Shown piece after piece: positions 6,631-6,650 of a stretch of DNA of 6,650 nt (the stretch's first letter is position 1; each line of letters opens with the position of its first letter). Origin of the DNA: an uncultured bacterium (GTDB lineage: Bacteria > Bacillota_I > Bacilli_A > RF39 > UBA660); NCBI GenBank assembly GCA_905215635.1, contig CAJMQX010000039.1, positions 1 through 6,650 on the forward strand, written 5' to 3'. The translations under genes and the position numbers were made by a program. The notes beneath the pieces are model-generated. The model searched no databases. It worked only from the letters and a program-made list of their open reading frames with translations, and was not told the DNA's origin.

Positions 6631-6650
6631 TTATAACATAATTACTAATA

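Larger units (their letters stand above)
1164..6650. mobile_element. Integrative conjugative element, recombinase-proximal end (continues beyond window)
   Basis: A block of five same-strand genes starts where PBP homology ends. It holds a large serine recombinase, a VirD4-like coupling protein and accessory genes. A coupling protein implies conjugative or mobilisable DNA, and the recombinase implies site-specific integration and excision. No relaxase, VirB4 ATPase or channel genes lie in the window, so the element must extend to the right. The order (methyltransferase, acidic protein, coupling protein, SHOCT-like protein, recombinase) differs from the usual Firmicutes CD1115-type arrangement, where the coupling protein is embedded among PcfB and channel genes. 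The element could be a full ICE or a mobilisable relative, and the window cannot decide. Confidence 0.8.

Noticed and set aside
1164..6650. Prophage instead of a conjugative element
   Set aside because: No phage structural, lysis or packaging genes are visible, and the VirD4-like coupling protein points to conjugation. The window shows only part of the element, so this is not absolute.
1..6650. CRISPR array, tRNA, rRNA or insertion sequence
   Set aside because: No regularly spaced repeats, no recognisable tRNA or rRNA stretches and no transposase or paired terminal repeats were found on reading both strands.

Overview
The window is strongly AT-rich DNA with Shine-Dalgarno sites of the GGAGG type. 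Trp codons checked are TGG, and TGA serves as a stop, so the standard bacterial code fits. The encoded families (SpoVD/FtsI-like transpeptidase, large serine recombinase, VirD4/CD1115-like coupling protein) point to a low-GC Firmicute, possibly a gut Clostridia or Bacilli lineage. That placement is inference from gene families and composition.

Layout. Bases 1-116 are chromosomal flank with a hairpin and the ribosome binding site of a class B penicillin-binding protein (PBP) gene on the plus strand. PBP homology runs from 117 to the codons of the active-site SxN motif at 1155-1163 and then stops abruptly. From about 1164 to the right edge the DNA is one end of an integrative conjugative element (ICE), and every gene in it is on the minus strand. 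In transcription order these are: a small beta-class DNA methyltransferase (6467-5754), a very acidic 158-residue protein of unknown function (5754-5278), a VirD4-like type IV coupling protein (5266-3236), a 71-residue SHOCT-like protein (3170-2955) and a large serine recombinase (2861-1155). The recombinase gene ends exactly at the junction with the PBP gene.

How it fits together. The recombinase most likely inserted the element into the PBP gene, and the small protein just upstream is a candidate partner, for example a directionality factor. The coupling protein would feed the excised element to a conjugation channel encoded beyond the window. The methyltransferase and the acidic protein are translationally coupled and may protect transferred DNA from restriction, but that is a hypothesis. 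The recombinase has its own convincing promoter (TTGACA, 17 bp, TAACAT). The methyltransferase operon instead sits directly behind an intrinsic terminator, with only 4 nt between the U-tract and the Shine-Dalgarno site.

The most notable points are the insertion inside a transpeptidase active-site motif, the two convergent reading frames that each cross the junction and borrow their stop codon from the other side, and the terminator placed immediately before the methyltransferase operon. I see no CRISPR array, tRNA, rRNA or insertion sequence. The relaxase, VirB4 ATPase and second end of the element lie outside the window.
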